A DNA stretch of 64,000 nt from Ptiloglossa arizonensis (taxonomy: Eukaryota > Arthropoda > Insecta > Hymenoptera > Colletidae). The notes below the pieces were generated by a model. It searched no databases. It was not told where the DNA came from and was given only the letters and a program-made list of their open reading frames with translations. Positions 21,876-34,824 of the stretch are shown piece by piece. Location: contig NW_027478869.1 in NCBI RefSeq assembly GCF_051014685.1, positions 310,001-374,000 on the forward strand, read 5' to 3'. Within the stretch, counting starts at the first letter, position 1, and the number at the start of each line of letters is the position of its first letter. The position numbers and the translations under genes were made by a program.

Positions 21876-24150
21876 AGGTAAGAAACGCTTGAGAGACTCA
21901 AAATTTTCGCTGTTCTGATGCTCGCAACGAATAACTAGAACGGCCTAGGGGAATAGTACTCATACTGATGTAATCGGGCTAGTTTCTACTTTCAAATGCA
22001 ACAGAAATTTTGCGGATTGGTCTATCCGTTCGTGAGATATGGCAGTCTGGATGTAAGAAACTCTTGAGAAACTCAAAATTTTTGCAGTTCTGATGCTCGA
22101 AACGAATAACTAGAACGGCCTAGGGGAAAAGTACACATACCGTTGCAATTGGGCGTGTTTCTACTTTCAGATGCAACAGAAATTTTGAGGATTGGTCTAT
22201 CCGTTCGCGAGATATGGCAGTTTGGAGGTAAGAAACGCTTGAGCAACTCAAAATTTTCGCAGTTCTGATGCTCGAAACGAATAACTAGTACGGCCTAGGG
22301 GAAATGTTCGCATACCGTTGTAATCGGGCGAGTTTCTACATTCAGATGCAACAGAAATTTTGCGGATTGTTCAATCCGTTCGCGAGATATGGCTGTTTGG
22401 AGGTAAGAAACGCTTGAGAAACTCAAAATTTTCGCAGTTCTGATGCTCGAAACGAATAACTAGAACGGCCTAGGGGAAAAGTACGCATACCGTTGAAATC
22501 GGGCGAGTTTCTACTTTCAGATGCAACAGAAATTTTGCGGATTGGTCGATCCGTTCGCGAGATAAGGCAGTTTGAAGGTAAGAAACGCTTGAGAAACTCA
22601 AAATTTTCGCAGTTCTGATGCTCGAAACGAATAACTAGAACGGCTTGGGGGAAAAGTACGCATACAGTTGTAATCGGGCGAGTTTCTACTTTCAGATGCA
22701 ACAGAAAGTTTGCGGATTGGTCTATCCGTTCGCGCGATGTGGTAGTTTGGAGGTGAGAAACGCTTGAGAAACTCAAAATTTTCGCAGTTCTGATGCTCGA
22801 AACAAATAACCAGAACGGCCTAGGGGAAAGGTTCGCATACCGTTGTAATCGGGCGAGTTTCTACTTTCAGATAGAACAGAAATTTTGCGGATTGGTCAAT
22901 CCGTTCGCGAGATATGGCAGTTTGGAGGTAAGAAACGCTTGAGAAACTCAACATTTTTGCAGTTCTCTTGCTCGAAATGAATAACTAGAACGGCCTAGTG
23001 GAAAAGTACGCATACCGTTGAAATCGGGCGAGTTTCAACTTTCAGATGCAACAGAAATTTTGCGGATTGGTCAATCCGTTCGCGAGATATGGCAGTTTGG
23101 AGGTAAGAAACGCTTGAGAAACTCAAAATTTTCGCAGTTCTGATGCTCGAAACGAATAACTAGAATGGCCTAGGGGTAATGTACGCATACAGTTGTAATC
23201 GGGCGAGTTTCTACTTTCAGATGCAACAGAAAGTTTGCGGATTGGTCAATCCGTTCGCGCGATATGGCAGTTTGGAGGTGAGAAACGCTTGAGAAACTCA
23301 AAATTTTCGCAGTTCTGATGCTCGACGAGCATAACTAGAACGGCCTAGGGAAAAAGTACGCATACCGTTGTAATCGGGCGAGTTTCTACGTTCAGATGCA
23401 ACAGAAATTTTGCGGATTGGTCAATCCGTTCGCGTGATATGGCAGTTTGGAGGTAAGAAACGGTTGAGAAACTCAAAATTTTCGCAGTTCTGATGCTCGA
23501 AACGAATAACTAGAACGGCTTGGGGGAAATGTACGCATACCGTTGTAATCGGGCGAGTTTCTACTTTCAGATGCAACAGAAAGTTTGCGGATTGGTCAAT
23601 CCGTTCGCGCGATATGGCAGTTTGGAGGTGAGAAACGCTTGAGAAACTCAAAATTTTCGCAGTTCTGATGCTCGACGAGCATAACTAGAACGGCCTAGGG
23701 AAAAAGTACGCATCCCGTTGTAATCGGGCGTGTTTCTACTTTCAGATGCAACAGAAATTTTGCGGATTGGTCAATCCGTTCGCGTGATATGGCAGTTTGG
23801 AGGTAAGAAACGCTTGAGAAACTCAAAATTTTCGCAGTTCTGATGCTCGAAACGAATAACTAGAACGGCATAGGGGAAAAGTACGCATACCGTTGTAATC
23901 GGGCGAGTTTCAACTTTCAGATGCAACAGAAATTTTGCGGATTGGTCAATCCGTTCGCGAGATATGGCAGTTTGGAGGTAAGAAACGCTTGAGAAACTCA
24001 ACATTTTTGCAGTTCTCTTGCTCGAAATGAATAACTAGAACGGCCTAGGGGAAAAGTACGCATACCGTTGTAATCGGGCGAGTTTCAACTTTCAGATGCA
24101 ACAGAAATTTTGCGGATTGGTCAATCCGTTCGCGAGATATGGCAGTTTGG
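21876..24150. repeat. Incomplete 18-monomer repeat (13 monomers) in duplication copy 2
   Basis: Near-identical to 9276-11550 at +12,600 bp. It shares the first-monomer changes gagagactc and cgctgttc and the late cggcataggg. Confidence 0.85.
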
Positions 24151-26075
24151 AGGTAAGAAACGGCTGAGAAACTCAAAATTTTCGCAGTTCTGATGCTCGA
24201 AACGAATAACTAGAATGGCCTAGGGGTAATGTACGCATACAGTTGTAATCGGGCGAGTTTCTACTTTCAGATGGAACAGAGAGTTTGCGGATTGGTCAAT
24301 CCGTTCGCGCGATATGGCAGTTTGGAGGTGAGAAACGCTTGAGAAACTCAAAATTTTCACAGTTCTGATGCTCGAAACGAATAACTAGCACGGCCTAGGG
24401 GAAAAGTACTCATACCGTTGTAATCGGGCGTGATTCAACTTTCAGATGCAACAGAAATTTTGCGGATTGTTCAATCCGTTCGCGAGATATGGCAGTTTGG
24501 ACGTAAGAAACGCTTGAGAAACTAAAAATTTTCGCAGTTCTGATGCCCGAAACGAATAACTAGAACGGCCTAGGGGAAAGGTTCGCATACCGTTGTAATC
24601 GGGCGAGTTTCTACATTGAGATGCAACAGAAATTTTGCTGATTGGTCAATCCGTTCGCGAGATATGGCAGTTTGGAGGTAAGAAACGCTTGAGAAACTCA
24701 AAATTTTCGCAGTTCTGATGCTCGCAACGAATAACTAGAACGGCCTATGGGAAAAGTACACATACCGTTGCAATTGGGCGTGTTTCTACTTTCAGATGCA
24801 ACAGAAATTTTGCGGATTGGTCTATCCGTTCGCGAGATATGGCTGTTTGGAGGTAAGAAACGCTTGAGAAACTAAAAATTTTCGCAGTTCTGATGCTCGA
24901 AACGAATAACTAGAACGGCTTAGGGGAAAAGTACGCATACCGTTGTAATCGGGCGAGTTTCAACTTTCAGATGCAACAGAAATTTTGCGGATTGGTCAAT
25001 CCGTTCGCGAGATATGGCAGTTTGGAGGTAAGAAACGCTTGAGAAACTCAACATTTTTGCAGTTCTCTTGCTCGAAATGAATAACTAGAACGGCCTAGGG
25101 GAAAAGTACGCATACCGTTGTAATCGGGCGAGTTTCAACTTTCAGATGCAACAGAAATTTTGCGGATTGGTCAATCCGTTCGCGAGATATGGCAGTTTGG
25201 AGGTAAGAAACGGCTGAGAAACTCAAAATTTTCGCAGTTCTGATGCTCGAAACGAATAACTAGAATGGCCTAGGGGTAATGTACGCATACAGTTGTAATC
25301 GGGCGAGTTTCTACTTTCAGATGCAACAGAAAGTTTGCGGATTGGTCAATCCGTTCGCGCGATATGGCAGTTTGGAGGTGAGAAACGCTTGAGAAACTCA
25401 AAATTTTCACAGTTCTGATGCTCGAAACGAATAACTAGCACGGCCTAGGGGAAAAGTACTCATACCGTTGTAATCGGGCGTGATTCAACTTTCAGATGCA
25501 ACAGAAATATTGCGGATTGGTCAATCCGTTCGCGAGATATGGCAGTTTGGACGTAAGAGACGCTTGAGAAACTAAAAATTTTCGCAGTTCTGATGCCCGA
25601 AACGAATAACTAGAACGGCCTAGGGGAAAGGTTCGCATACCGTTGTAATCGGGCGAGTTTCTACATTGAGATGCAACAGAAATTTTGCTGATTGGTCAAT
25701 CCGTTCGCGAGATATGGCAGTTTGGAGGTAAGAAACGCTTGAGAAACCCAAAATTTTCGCAGTTCTGATGCTCGCAACGAATAACTAGAACGGCCTATGG
25801 GAAAAGTACACATACCGTTGCAATTGGGCGTGTTTCTACTTTCAGATGCAACAGAAATTTTGCGGATTGGTCTATCCGTTCGCGAGATATGGCAGTTTGG
25901 AGGTAAGAAACGCTTGAGCAACTCAAAATTTTCGCAGTTCTGATGCTCGAAACGAATAACTAGTACGGCCTAGGGGAAATGTTCGCATACCGTTGTAATC
26001 GGGCGAGTTTCTACATTCAGATGCAACAGAAATTTTGCGGATTGTTCAATCCGTTCGCGAGATATGGCAGTTTGG
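23976..26075. repeat. Two six-monomer units in duplication copy 2 (2 x 1050 bp)
   Basis: Corresponds to 11376-13475 at +12,600 bp. All private variants checked are shared: atggaacagagag at about 24271, acagaaatat at 25501, acgtaagaga at about 25551 and aaaccca at about 25746. Confidence 0.85.
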
Positions 26076-27300
26076 AGGTAAGAAACGCTTGAGAAACTCA
26101 AAATTTTCGCAGTTCTGATGCTCGAAACGAATAACTAGAACGGCCTAGGGGAAAAGTACGCATACCGTTGAAATCGGGCGAGTTTCTACTTTCAGATGCA
26201 ACAGAAATTTTGCGGATTGGTCAATCCGTTCGCGAGATAAGGCAGTTTGAAGGTAAGAAACGCTTGAGAAACTCAAAATTTTCGCAGTTCTGATGCTCGA
26301 AACGAATAACTAGAACGGCTTGGGGGAAAAGTACGCATACAGTTGTAATCGGGCGAGTTTCTACTTTCAGATGCAACAGAAAGTTTGCGGATTGGTCTAT
26401 CCGTTCGCGCGATGTGGTAGTTTGGAGGTGAGAAACGTTTGAGAAACTCAAAATTTTCGCAGTTCTGATACTCGAAACAAATAACCAGAACGGCCTAGGG
26501 GAAAGGTTCGCATACCGTTGTAATCGGGCGAGTTTCTACTTTCAGATAGAACAGAAATTTTGCGGATTGGTCAATCCGTTCGCGAGATATGACAGTTTGG
26601 AGGTAAGAAACGCTTGAGAAACTCAACATTTTTGCAGTTCTCTTGCTCGAAATGAATAACTAGAACGGCCTAGTGGAAAAGTACGCACACCGTTGTAATC
26701 GGGCGAGTTTCAACTTTCAGATGCAACAGAAATTTTGCGGATTGGTCAATCCGTTCGCGAGATATGGCAGTTTGGAGGTAAGAAACGCTTGAGAAACTCA
26801 AAATTTTCGCAGTTCTGATGCTCGAAACGAATAACTAGAACGGCTTGGGGGAAAAGTACGCATACCGTTGTAATCGGGCGAGTTTCTACTTTCTGATGCA
26901 ACAGAAAGTTTGCGGATTGGTCAATCCGTTCGCGCGATATGGCAGTTTGGAGGTGAGAAACGCTTGAGAAACTCAAAATTTTCGCAGTTCTGATGCTCGA
27001 CGAGCATAACTAGAACGGCCTAGGGAAAAAGTACGCATCCCGTTGTAATCGGGCGTGTTTCTACTTTCAGATGCAACAGAAATTTTGCGGATTGGTCAAT
27101 CCGTTCGCGTGATATGGCAGTTTGGAGGTAAGAAACGCTTGAGAAACTCAAAATTTTCGCAGTTCTGATGCTCGAAACGAATAACTAGAACGGCTTAGGG
27201 GAAAAGTACGCATACCGTTGTAATCGGGCGAGTTTCAACTTTCAGATGCAACAGAAATTTTGCGGATTGGTCAATCCGTTCGCGAGATATGGCAGTTTGG

Positions 27301-28175
27301 AGTAAAGAAACGCTTGAGAAACTCAACATTTTTGCAGTTCTCTTGCTCGAAATGAATAACTAGAACGGCCTAGGGGAAAAGTACGCATACCGTTGTAATC
27401 GGGCGAGTTTCAACTTTCAGATGCAACAGAAATTTTGCGGATTGGTCAATCCGTTCGCGAGATATGGCAGTTTGGAGGTAAGAAACGGTTGAGAAACTCA
27501 AAATTTTCGCAGTTCTGATGCTCGAAACGAATAACTAGAATGGCCTAGGGGTAATGTACGCATACAGTTGTAATCGGGCGAGTTTCTACTTTCAGATGCA
27601 ACAGAAAGTTTGCGGAGTGGTCAATCCGTTCGCGAGATATGGCAGTTTGGACGTAAGAAACGCTTGAGAAACTAAAAATTTTCGCAGTTCTGATGCTCGA
27701 AACGAATAACTAGAACGGCCTAGGGGAAAAGTACTCATACCTTTGTAATCGGGCGAGTTTCTACTTTCAGGTGCAACAGAAATTTTGCGGATTGGTCAAT
27801 CCGTTCGCGTGATATGGCAGTTTGGAGGTAAGAAACGGTTGAGAAACTCAAAATTTTCGCAGTTCTGATGCTCGAAACGAATAACTAGAACGGCCTAGGG
27901 GAAAAGTACGCATACCGTTGAAATCGGGCGAGTTTCTACTTTCAGATGCAACAGAAATTTTGCGGATTGGTCAATCCGTTCGCGAGATAAGGCAGTTTGA
28001 AGGTAAGAAACGCTTGAGAAACTCAAAATTTTCGCAGTTCTGATGCTCGACGAGCATAACTAGAACGGCCTAGGGAAAAAGTACGCATCCCGTTGTAATC
28101 GGGCGTGTTTCTACTTTCAGATGCAACAGAAATTTTGCGGATTGTTCAATCCGTTCGCGTGATATGGCAGTTTGG
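27301..28175. repeat. Mosaic monomers downstream of the large duplication
   Basis: Five monomers follow the end of copy 2. They use the same types as the left domain (acattttt, taatgtac, cctttg, gttgaaatcg/gataagg, cgagcat/catcccg) but in an order not seen elsewhere in the window. The monomer at 27651 combines acgtaag/ctaaaaa with tactcatacctttg and gtgcaac, as if assembled from two types. Confidence 0.75.
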
Positions 28176-30099
28176 AGGTAAGAAACGCTTGAGAAACTCA
28201 AAATTTTCGCAGTTCTGATGCTCGAAACGAATAACTAGAACGGCTTAGGGGAAAAGTACGCATACCGTTGTAATCGGTCGAGTTTCAACTTTCAGATGCA
28301 ACAGAAATTTTGCGGATTGGTCAATCCGTTCGCGAGATATGGCAGTTTGGAGGTAAGAAACGCTTGAGAAACTCAACATTTTTGCAGTTCTCTTGCTCGA
28401 AATGAATAACTAGAACGGCCTAGGGGAAAAGTACGCATACCGTTGTAATCGGGCGAGTTTCAACTTTCAGATGCAACAGAAATTTTGCGGATTGGTCAAT
28501 CCGTTCGCGAGATATGGCAGTTTGGAGGTAAGAAACGGTTGAGAAACTCAAAATTTTCGCAGTTCTGATGCTCGAAACGAATAACTAGAATGGCCTAGGG
28601 GTAATGTACCCATACAGTTGTAATCGGGCGAGTTTCTACTTTCAGATGCAACAGAAAGTTTGCGGATTGGTCAATCCGTTCGCGCGATATGGCAGTTTGG
28701 AGGTGAGAAACGCTTGAGAAACTCAAAATTTTCGCAGTTCTGATGCTCGACGAGCATAACTAGAACGGCCTAGGGAAAGAGTACGCATACCGTTGTGATC
28801 GGGCGTGTTTCTACTTTCAGATGCAACAGAAATTTTGCGGATTGGTCAATCCGTTCGCGTGATATGGCAGTTTGGAGGTAAGAAACGGTTGAGAAACTCA
28901 AAATTTTCACAGTTCTGATGCTCGAAACGAATAACTAGCACGGCCTAGGGGAAAAGTACTCATACCCTTGTAATCGGGCTTGATTCATCTTTCAGATGCA
29001 ACAGAAATTTTGCGGATTGGTCAATCCGTTCGCGAGATATGGCAGTTTGGACGTAAGAAACGCTTGAGAAACTAAAAATTTTCGCAGTTCTGATGCCCGA
29101 AACGAATAACTAGAACGGCCTAGGGGAAAGGTTCGCATACCGTTGTAATCGGGCGAGTTTCTACATTGAGATGCAACAGAAATTTTGCTGATTGGTCAAT
29201 CCGTTCGAGAGATATGGCAGTTTGGAGGTAAGAAACGCTTGAGAAACTCAACATTTTCGCAGTTCTGTTGCTCGAAACGAATAACTAGAACGGCCTAGGG
29301 GAAAAGTACGCATACCGTTGTAATCGGGCGAGTTTCAACTTTCAAATGCAACAGAAATTTTGCGGATTGGTCAATCCGTTCGCGAGATATGGCAGTTTGG
29401 AGGTAAGAAACGCTTGAGAAACACAAAATTTTCGCAGTTCTGATGCTCGCAACGAATAACTAGAACGGCCTATGGGAAAAGTACACATACCGTTGCAATT
29501 GGGCGTGTTTCTACTTTCAGATGCAACAGAAATTTTGCGGATTGGTCTATCCGTTCGCGAGATATGGCTGTTTGGAGGTAAGAAACGCTTGAGAAACAAA
29601 AATTTTCGCAGTTCTGATGCTCGAAACGAATAACTAGAACGGCCTAGGGGAAAAGAACGCATACCGTTGAAATCGGGCGAGTTTCTACTTTCAGATGCAA
29701 CAGAAGTTTTGCGGATTGGTCAATCCGTTCGCGAGATATGGCAGTTTGGAGGTAAGAAACGCTTGAGAAACTCAAAATTTTCGCAGTTCTGATGCTCGAA
29801 ACGAATAACTAGAACGGCTTAGGGGAAAAGTACGCATACAGTTGCAATCGGGCGAGTTTCTACTTTCAGATGCAACAGAAAGTTTGCGGATTGGTCAATC
29901 CGTTCGCGCGATATGGCAGTTTGGAGGTGAGAAACGCTTGGGAAACTCAAAATTTTCGCAGTTCTGATGCTCGACAAGCATAACTAGAACGGCCTAGGGG
30001 AAAACTACGCATACCGTTGTAATCGGGCGAGTTTCTACATTGAGATGCAACAGAAATTTTGCTGATTGGTCAATCCGTTCGCGAGATATGGCAGTTTGG
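28176..30099. repeat. Eleven-monomer block, copy 1
   Basis: Order: cggcttagggg, acattttt, taatg, cgagcat, ttcacag/actagcacgg, gatgcccg/cattgag, acattttcgc/ctgttg, ctatggg, gttgaaatcg, catacagttg/aaagtttg and cttgggaaac/cgacaagcat types. Ten of these recur at 31150-32899. It includes the short monomer at 29576. Confidence 0.8.
29576..29749. repeat. Short monomer, 174 bp (first length change in the array)
   Basis: One base is missing near 29597 (gagaaacaaaaa where the related type reads gagaaactaaaaa). Up to here every monomer starts at a multiple of 175 plus 1; afterwards starts are exact multiples of 175. It therefore marks the end of 169 successive 175-bp monomers. Confidence 0.92.
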
Positions 30100-31149
30100 A
30101 GGTAAGAAACGCTTGAGAAACTCAAAATTTTCGCAGTTCTGATGCTCGAAACGAATAACTAGAACGGCCTAGGGGAAAAGTACTCATACCTTTGTAATCG
30201 GGCGAGTTTCTACTTTCAGGTGCAACAGAAATTTTGCGGATTGGTCAATCCGTTCGCGTGATATGGCAGTTTGGAGGTAAGAAACGGTTGAGAAACTCAA
30301 AATTTTCGCAGTTCTGATGCTCGAAACGAATAACTAGAACGGCTTGGGGGAAAAGTACGCATACCGTTGTAATCGGGCGAGTTTCTACTTTCAGATGCAA
30401 CAGAAAGTTTGCGGATTGGTCAATCCGTTCGCGCGATATGGCAGTTTGGAGGTGAGAAACGCTTGAGAAACTCAAAATTTTCGCAGTTCTGATGCTCGAC
30501 GAGCATAACTAGAACGGCCTAGGGAAAAAGTACGCATCCCGTTGTAATCGGGCGTGTTTCTACTTTCAGATGCAACAGAAATTTTGCGGATTGGTCAATC
30601 CGTTGGCGTGATATGGCAGTTTGGAGGTAAGAAACGCTTGAGAAACTCAAAATTTTCGCAGTTCTGATGCTCGAAACGAATAACTAGAACGGCTTAGGGG
30701 AAAAGTACGCATACCGTTGTAATCGGGCGAGTTTCAACTTTCAGATGCAACAGAAATTTTGCGGATTGGTCAATCCGTTCGCGTGATATGGCAGTTTGGA
30801 GGTAAGAAACGCTTGAGAAACTCAAAATTTTCGCAGTTCTGATGCTCGACGAGCATAACTAGAACGGCCTAGGGAAAAAGTACGCATCCCGTTGTAATCG
30901 GGCGTGTTTCTACTTTCAGATGCAACAGAAATTTTGCGGATTGGTCAATCCGTTCGCGTGATATGGCAGTTTGGAGGTAAGAAACGCTTGAGAAACTCAA
31001 AATTTTCGCAGTTCTGATGCCCGAAACGAATAACTAGAACGGCCTAGGGGAAAGGTTGGCATACTGTTGTAATCGGGCGAGATTCTACTTTCAGATGCAA
31101 CAGAAATTTTGCGGATTGGTCAATCCGTTCGCGTGATATGGCAGTTTGG
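30100..31149. repeat. Six spacer monomers between the two block copies
   Basis: Monomers of cctttg/gtgcaac, cggcttgggg, cgagcat/catcccg (30450), cggcttagggg, cgagcat/catcccg (30800) and gatgcccg/ggttggc (30975) types. The last is the first ggttggc monomer in the window, a type that becomes common to the right. Confidence 0.75.
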
Positions 31150-32899
31150 AGGTAAGAAACGCTTGAGAAACTCAAAATTTTCGCAGTTCTGATGCTCGAA
31201 ACGAATAACTAGAACGGCTTAGGGGAAAAGTACGCATACCGTTGTAATCGGGCGAGTTTCAACTTTCAGATGCAACAGAAATTTTGCGGATTGGTCAATC
31301 CGTTCGCGAGATATGGCAGTTGGGAGGTAAGAAACGCTTGAGAAACTCAACATTTTTGCAGTTCTCTTGCTCGAAATGAATAACTAGAACGGCCTAGGGG
31401 AAAAGTACGCATACCGTTGTAATCGGGCGAGTTTCAACTTTCAGATGCAACAGAAATTTTGCGGATTGGTCAATCCGTTCGCGAGATATGGCAGTTTGGA
31501 GGTAAGAAACGGTTGAGAAACTCAAAATTTTCGCAGTTCTGATGCTCGAAACGAATAACTAGAATGGCCTAGGGGTAATGTACGCATACAGTTGTAATCG
31601 GGCGAGTTTCTACTTTCAGATGCAACAGAAAGTTTGCGGATTGGTCAATCCGTTCGCGCGATATGGCAGTTTGGAGGTGAGAAACGCTTGAGAAACTCAA
31701 ATTTTTCGCAGTTCTGATGCTCGACGAGCATAACTAGAACGGCCTAGGGAAAAAGTACGCATACCGTTGTAATCGGGCGTGTTTCTACTTTCAGATGCAA
31801 CAGAAATTTTGCGGATTGGTCAATCCGTTCGCGTGATATGGCAGTTTGGAGGTAAGAAACGGTTGAGAAACTCAAAATTTTCACAGTTCTGATGCTCGAA
31901 ACGAATAACTAGCACGGCCTAGGGGAAAAGTACTCATACCGTTGTAATCGGGCGTGATTCAACTTTCAGATGCAACAGAAATTTTGCGGATTGGTCAATC
32001 CGTTCGCGAGATATGGCAGTTTGGAGGTAAGAAACGCTTGAGAAACTCAACATTTTCGCAGTTCTGATGCTCGCAACGAATAACTAGAACGGCCTAGGGG
32101 AAAAGTACGCATACCGTTGTAATCGGGCGAGTTTCAACTTTCAGATGCAACAGAAATTTTGCGGATTGGTCAATCCGTTCGCGAGATATGGCAGTTTGGA
32201 TGTAAGAAACGCTTGAGAAACTCAAAATTTTCGCAGTTCTGATGCTCGCAACGAATAACTAGAACGGCCTATGGGAAAAGTACACATACCGTTGCAATTG
32301 GGCGTGTTTCTACTTTCAGATGCAACAGAAATTTTACGGATTGGTCTATCCGTTCGCGAGATATGGCTGTTTGGAGGTAAGAAACGCTTGAGAAACTAAA
32401 AATTTTCGCATTTCTGATGCTCGAAACGAATAACTAGAACGGCCTAGGGGAAAAGTACGCATACCGTTGAAATCGGGCGAGTTTCTACTTTCAGATGCAA
32501 CAGAAATTTTGCGGATTGGTCAATCCGTTCGCGAGATATGGCAGTTTGGAGGTAAGAAACGCTTGAGAAACTCAAAATTTTCGCAGTTCTGATGCTCGAA
32601 ACGAATAACTAGAATGGCTTAGGGGAAAAGTACGCATACAGTTGTAATCGGGCGAGTTTCTACTTTCAGATGCAACAGAAAGTTTGCGGATTGGTCAATC
32701 CGTTCGCGCGATATGGCAGTTTGGAGGTGAGAAACGCTTGGGAAACTCAAAATTATCGCAGTTCTGATGCTCGACAAGCATAACTAGAACGGCCTAGGGG
32801 AAAACTACGCATACCGTTGTAATCGGGCGAGTTTCTACATTGAGATGCAACAGAAATTTTGCTGATTGGTCAATCCGTTCGCGAGATATGGCAGTTTGG
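31150..32899. repeat. Ten-monomer block, copy 2
   Basis: Repeats 28176-30099 without the gatgcccg/cattgag monomer, so the offset drops from 17 to 16 monomers partway. A shared odd mark is cttgggaaac with cgacaagcat (29936 and about 32735). The last cgacgagcat monomer of the left domain is at about 31675. Confidence 0.8.
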
Positions 32900-34824
32900 A
32901 GGTAAGAAACGCTTGAGAAACTCAACATTTTCGCAGTTCTGTTGCTCGAAACGAATAACTAGAACGGCCTAGGGGAAAAGTACGCTTACTGTTGTAACCG
33001 GGCGAGTTTCTACTTTCAGATGCAACAGAAATTTTGTGGATTGGTCATTCCGTTCGCGAGATATGGCAGTTTGGACGTAAGAAACGCTTGAGAAACTCAA
33101 AATTTTCGCAGTTCTGATGCTCGAAACGAATAACTAGAACGGCCTAGGGGAAAGGTTGGCATACCGTTGTAATCGGGCGAGTTTCTACTTTCAGATGCAA
33201 CAGAAATTTTGTGGATTGGTCAATCCGTTCGCGAGATATGGCAGTTTGGAAGTAAGAAACGCTTGAGAAACTCAAAATTTTCGCAGCTCTGATGCTCGAA
33301 ACGAATAACTAGAATGGCCTAGGTGAAAAGTACGCTTACTGTTGTAACCGGGCGAGTTTCTACTTTCAGATGCAACAGAAATTTTGTGGATTGGTCATTC
33401 CGTTCGCGAGATATGGCAGTTTGGACGTAAGAAACGCTTGAGAAACTCAAAATTTTCGCAGTTCTGATGCTCGAAACGAATAACTAGAACGGCCTAGGGG
33501 AAAGGTTGGCATACCGTTGTAATCGGGCGAGTTTCTACTTTCAGATGCAACAGAAATTTTGTGGATTGGTCAATCCGTTCGCGAGATATGGCAGTTTGGA
33601 CGTAAGAAACGCTTGAGAAACTAAAAATTTTCGCAGTTCTGATGCTCGAAACGAATAACTAGAACGGCCTAGGTGAAAAGTACGCATACTGTTGTAACCG
33701 GGCGAGTTTCTACTTTCAGATGCAACAGAAATTTTGCGGGTTGGTCAATCCGTTCGCGAGATATGGCAGTTTGGAGGTAAGAAACGCTTGAGAAACTCAA
33801 AATTTTCGCAGTTCTGATGCTCGAAACGAATAACCAGAACGGACTAGGGGAAAAGTACGCATACCGTTGTAATCGGGCGAGTTTCTACTTTCAGATGCAA
33901 CAGAAATTTTGCGGATTGGTCAATCCGTTCGCGAGATATGGCAGTTTGGAGGTAAGAAACGCTTGAGAAACTCAAAATTTTCGCAGTTCTGATGCTCGAA
34001 ACGAATAACCAGAACGGCCTAGGGGAAAAGTACGCATACCGTTGTAATCGGGCGAGTTTCTACTTTCAGATGCAACAGAAATTTTGCGGATTGGTCAATC
34101 CGTTCGCGAGATATGGCAGTTTGGACGTAAGAAACGCTTGAGAAACTAAAAATTTTCGCAGTTCTGATGCTCGAAACGAATAACTAGAACGGCCTAGGGG
34201 AAAAGCACGCATACTGTTGTAACCGGGCGAGTTTCTACTTTCAGATGCAACAGAAATTTTGCGGATTGGACAATCCGTTCGCGAGATATGGCAGTTTGGA
34301 CGTAAGAAACGCTTGAGAAACTAAAAATTTTCGCAGTTCTGATGCTCGAAACGAATAACTAGAACGGCCTAGGGGAAAAGTACGCATACTGTTGTAACCG
34401 GGCGAGTTTCTAATTTCAGATGCAACAGAAATTTTGCGGATTGGTCAATCCGTTCGCGAGATATGGCAGTTTGGAGGTAAGAAACGCTTGAGAAACTCAA
34501 AATTTTCGCAGTTCTGATGCTCCAAACGAATAACCAGAACGGCCTCGGGGAAAAGTACACATACCGTTGCAATTGGGCGAGTTTCTACTTTCAGATGCAA
34601 CAGAAAGTTTGCGGATTGGTGTATCCGTTCGAGAGATATGGCAGTTTGGAGGTAAGAAACGCTTGAGCAACTCAAGTTTTTCGCAGTTCTGATGCTCGAA
34701 ACGAATAACCAGAACGGCCTACGGGAAAAGTACGCATACCGTTGTAATCGGGCGAGTTTCTACTTTCAGATGCAACAGAAATTTTGCAGATTGGTCAATC
34801 CGTTCGCGAGATATGGCAGTTTGG
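32900..34824. repeat. Transition segment with monomers of right-domain type
   Basis: Eleven monomers. A 350-bp pair at 32900-33249 and 33250-33599 shares tacgcttactg, gttgtaaccg and gtcattcc. They are followed by ggtgaaaag (33600), ggactagggg (33775) and related types. Positions 33600-34124 resemble 46900-47424, so similar monomers lie on both sides of the 19-monomer repeat domain. Confidence 0.78.

Larger units (their letters stand above)
14701..27300. repeat. Large tandem duplication, copy 2 (72 monomers, 12,600 bp)
   Basis: Near-identical second copy of 1751-14700. Offsets are 12,950 bp up to about 19.2 kb and 12,600 bp beyond, because two monomers are missing. The only base substitution I noticed by eye is g9017 against t21617 (catcccg versus catccct); I did not align the copies exhaustively. 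The end is marked by a second agtaaagaaacgc at 27301, after which the sequence differs from 14701 onward. The breakpoint therefore lies within the roughly 20 bp shared by 1756, 14706 and 27306. Confidence 0.9.
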
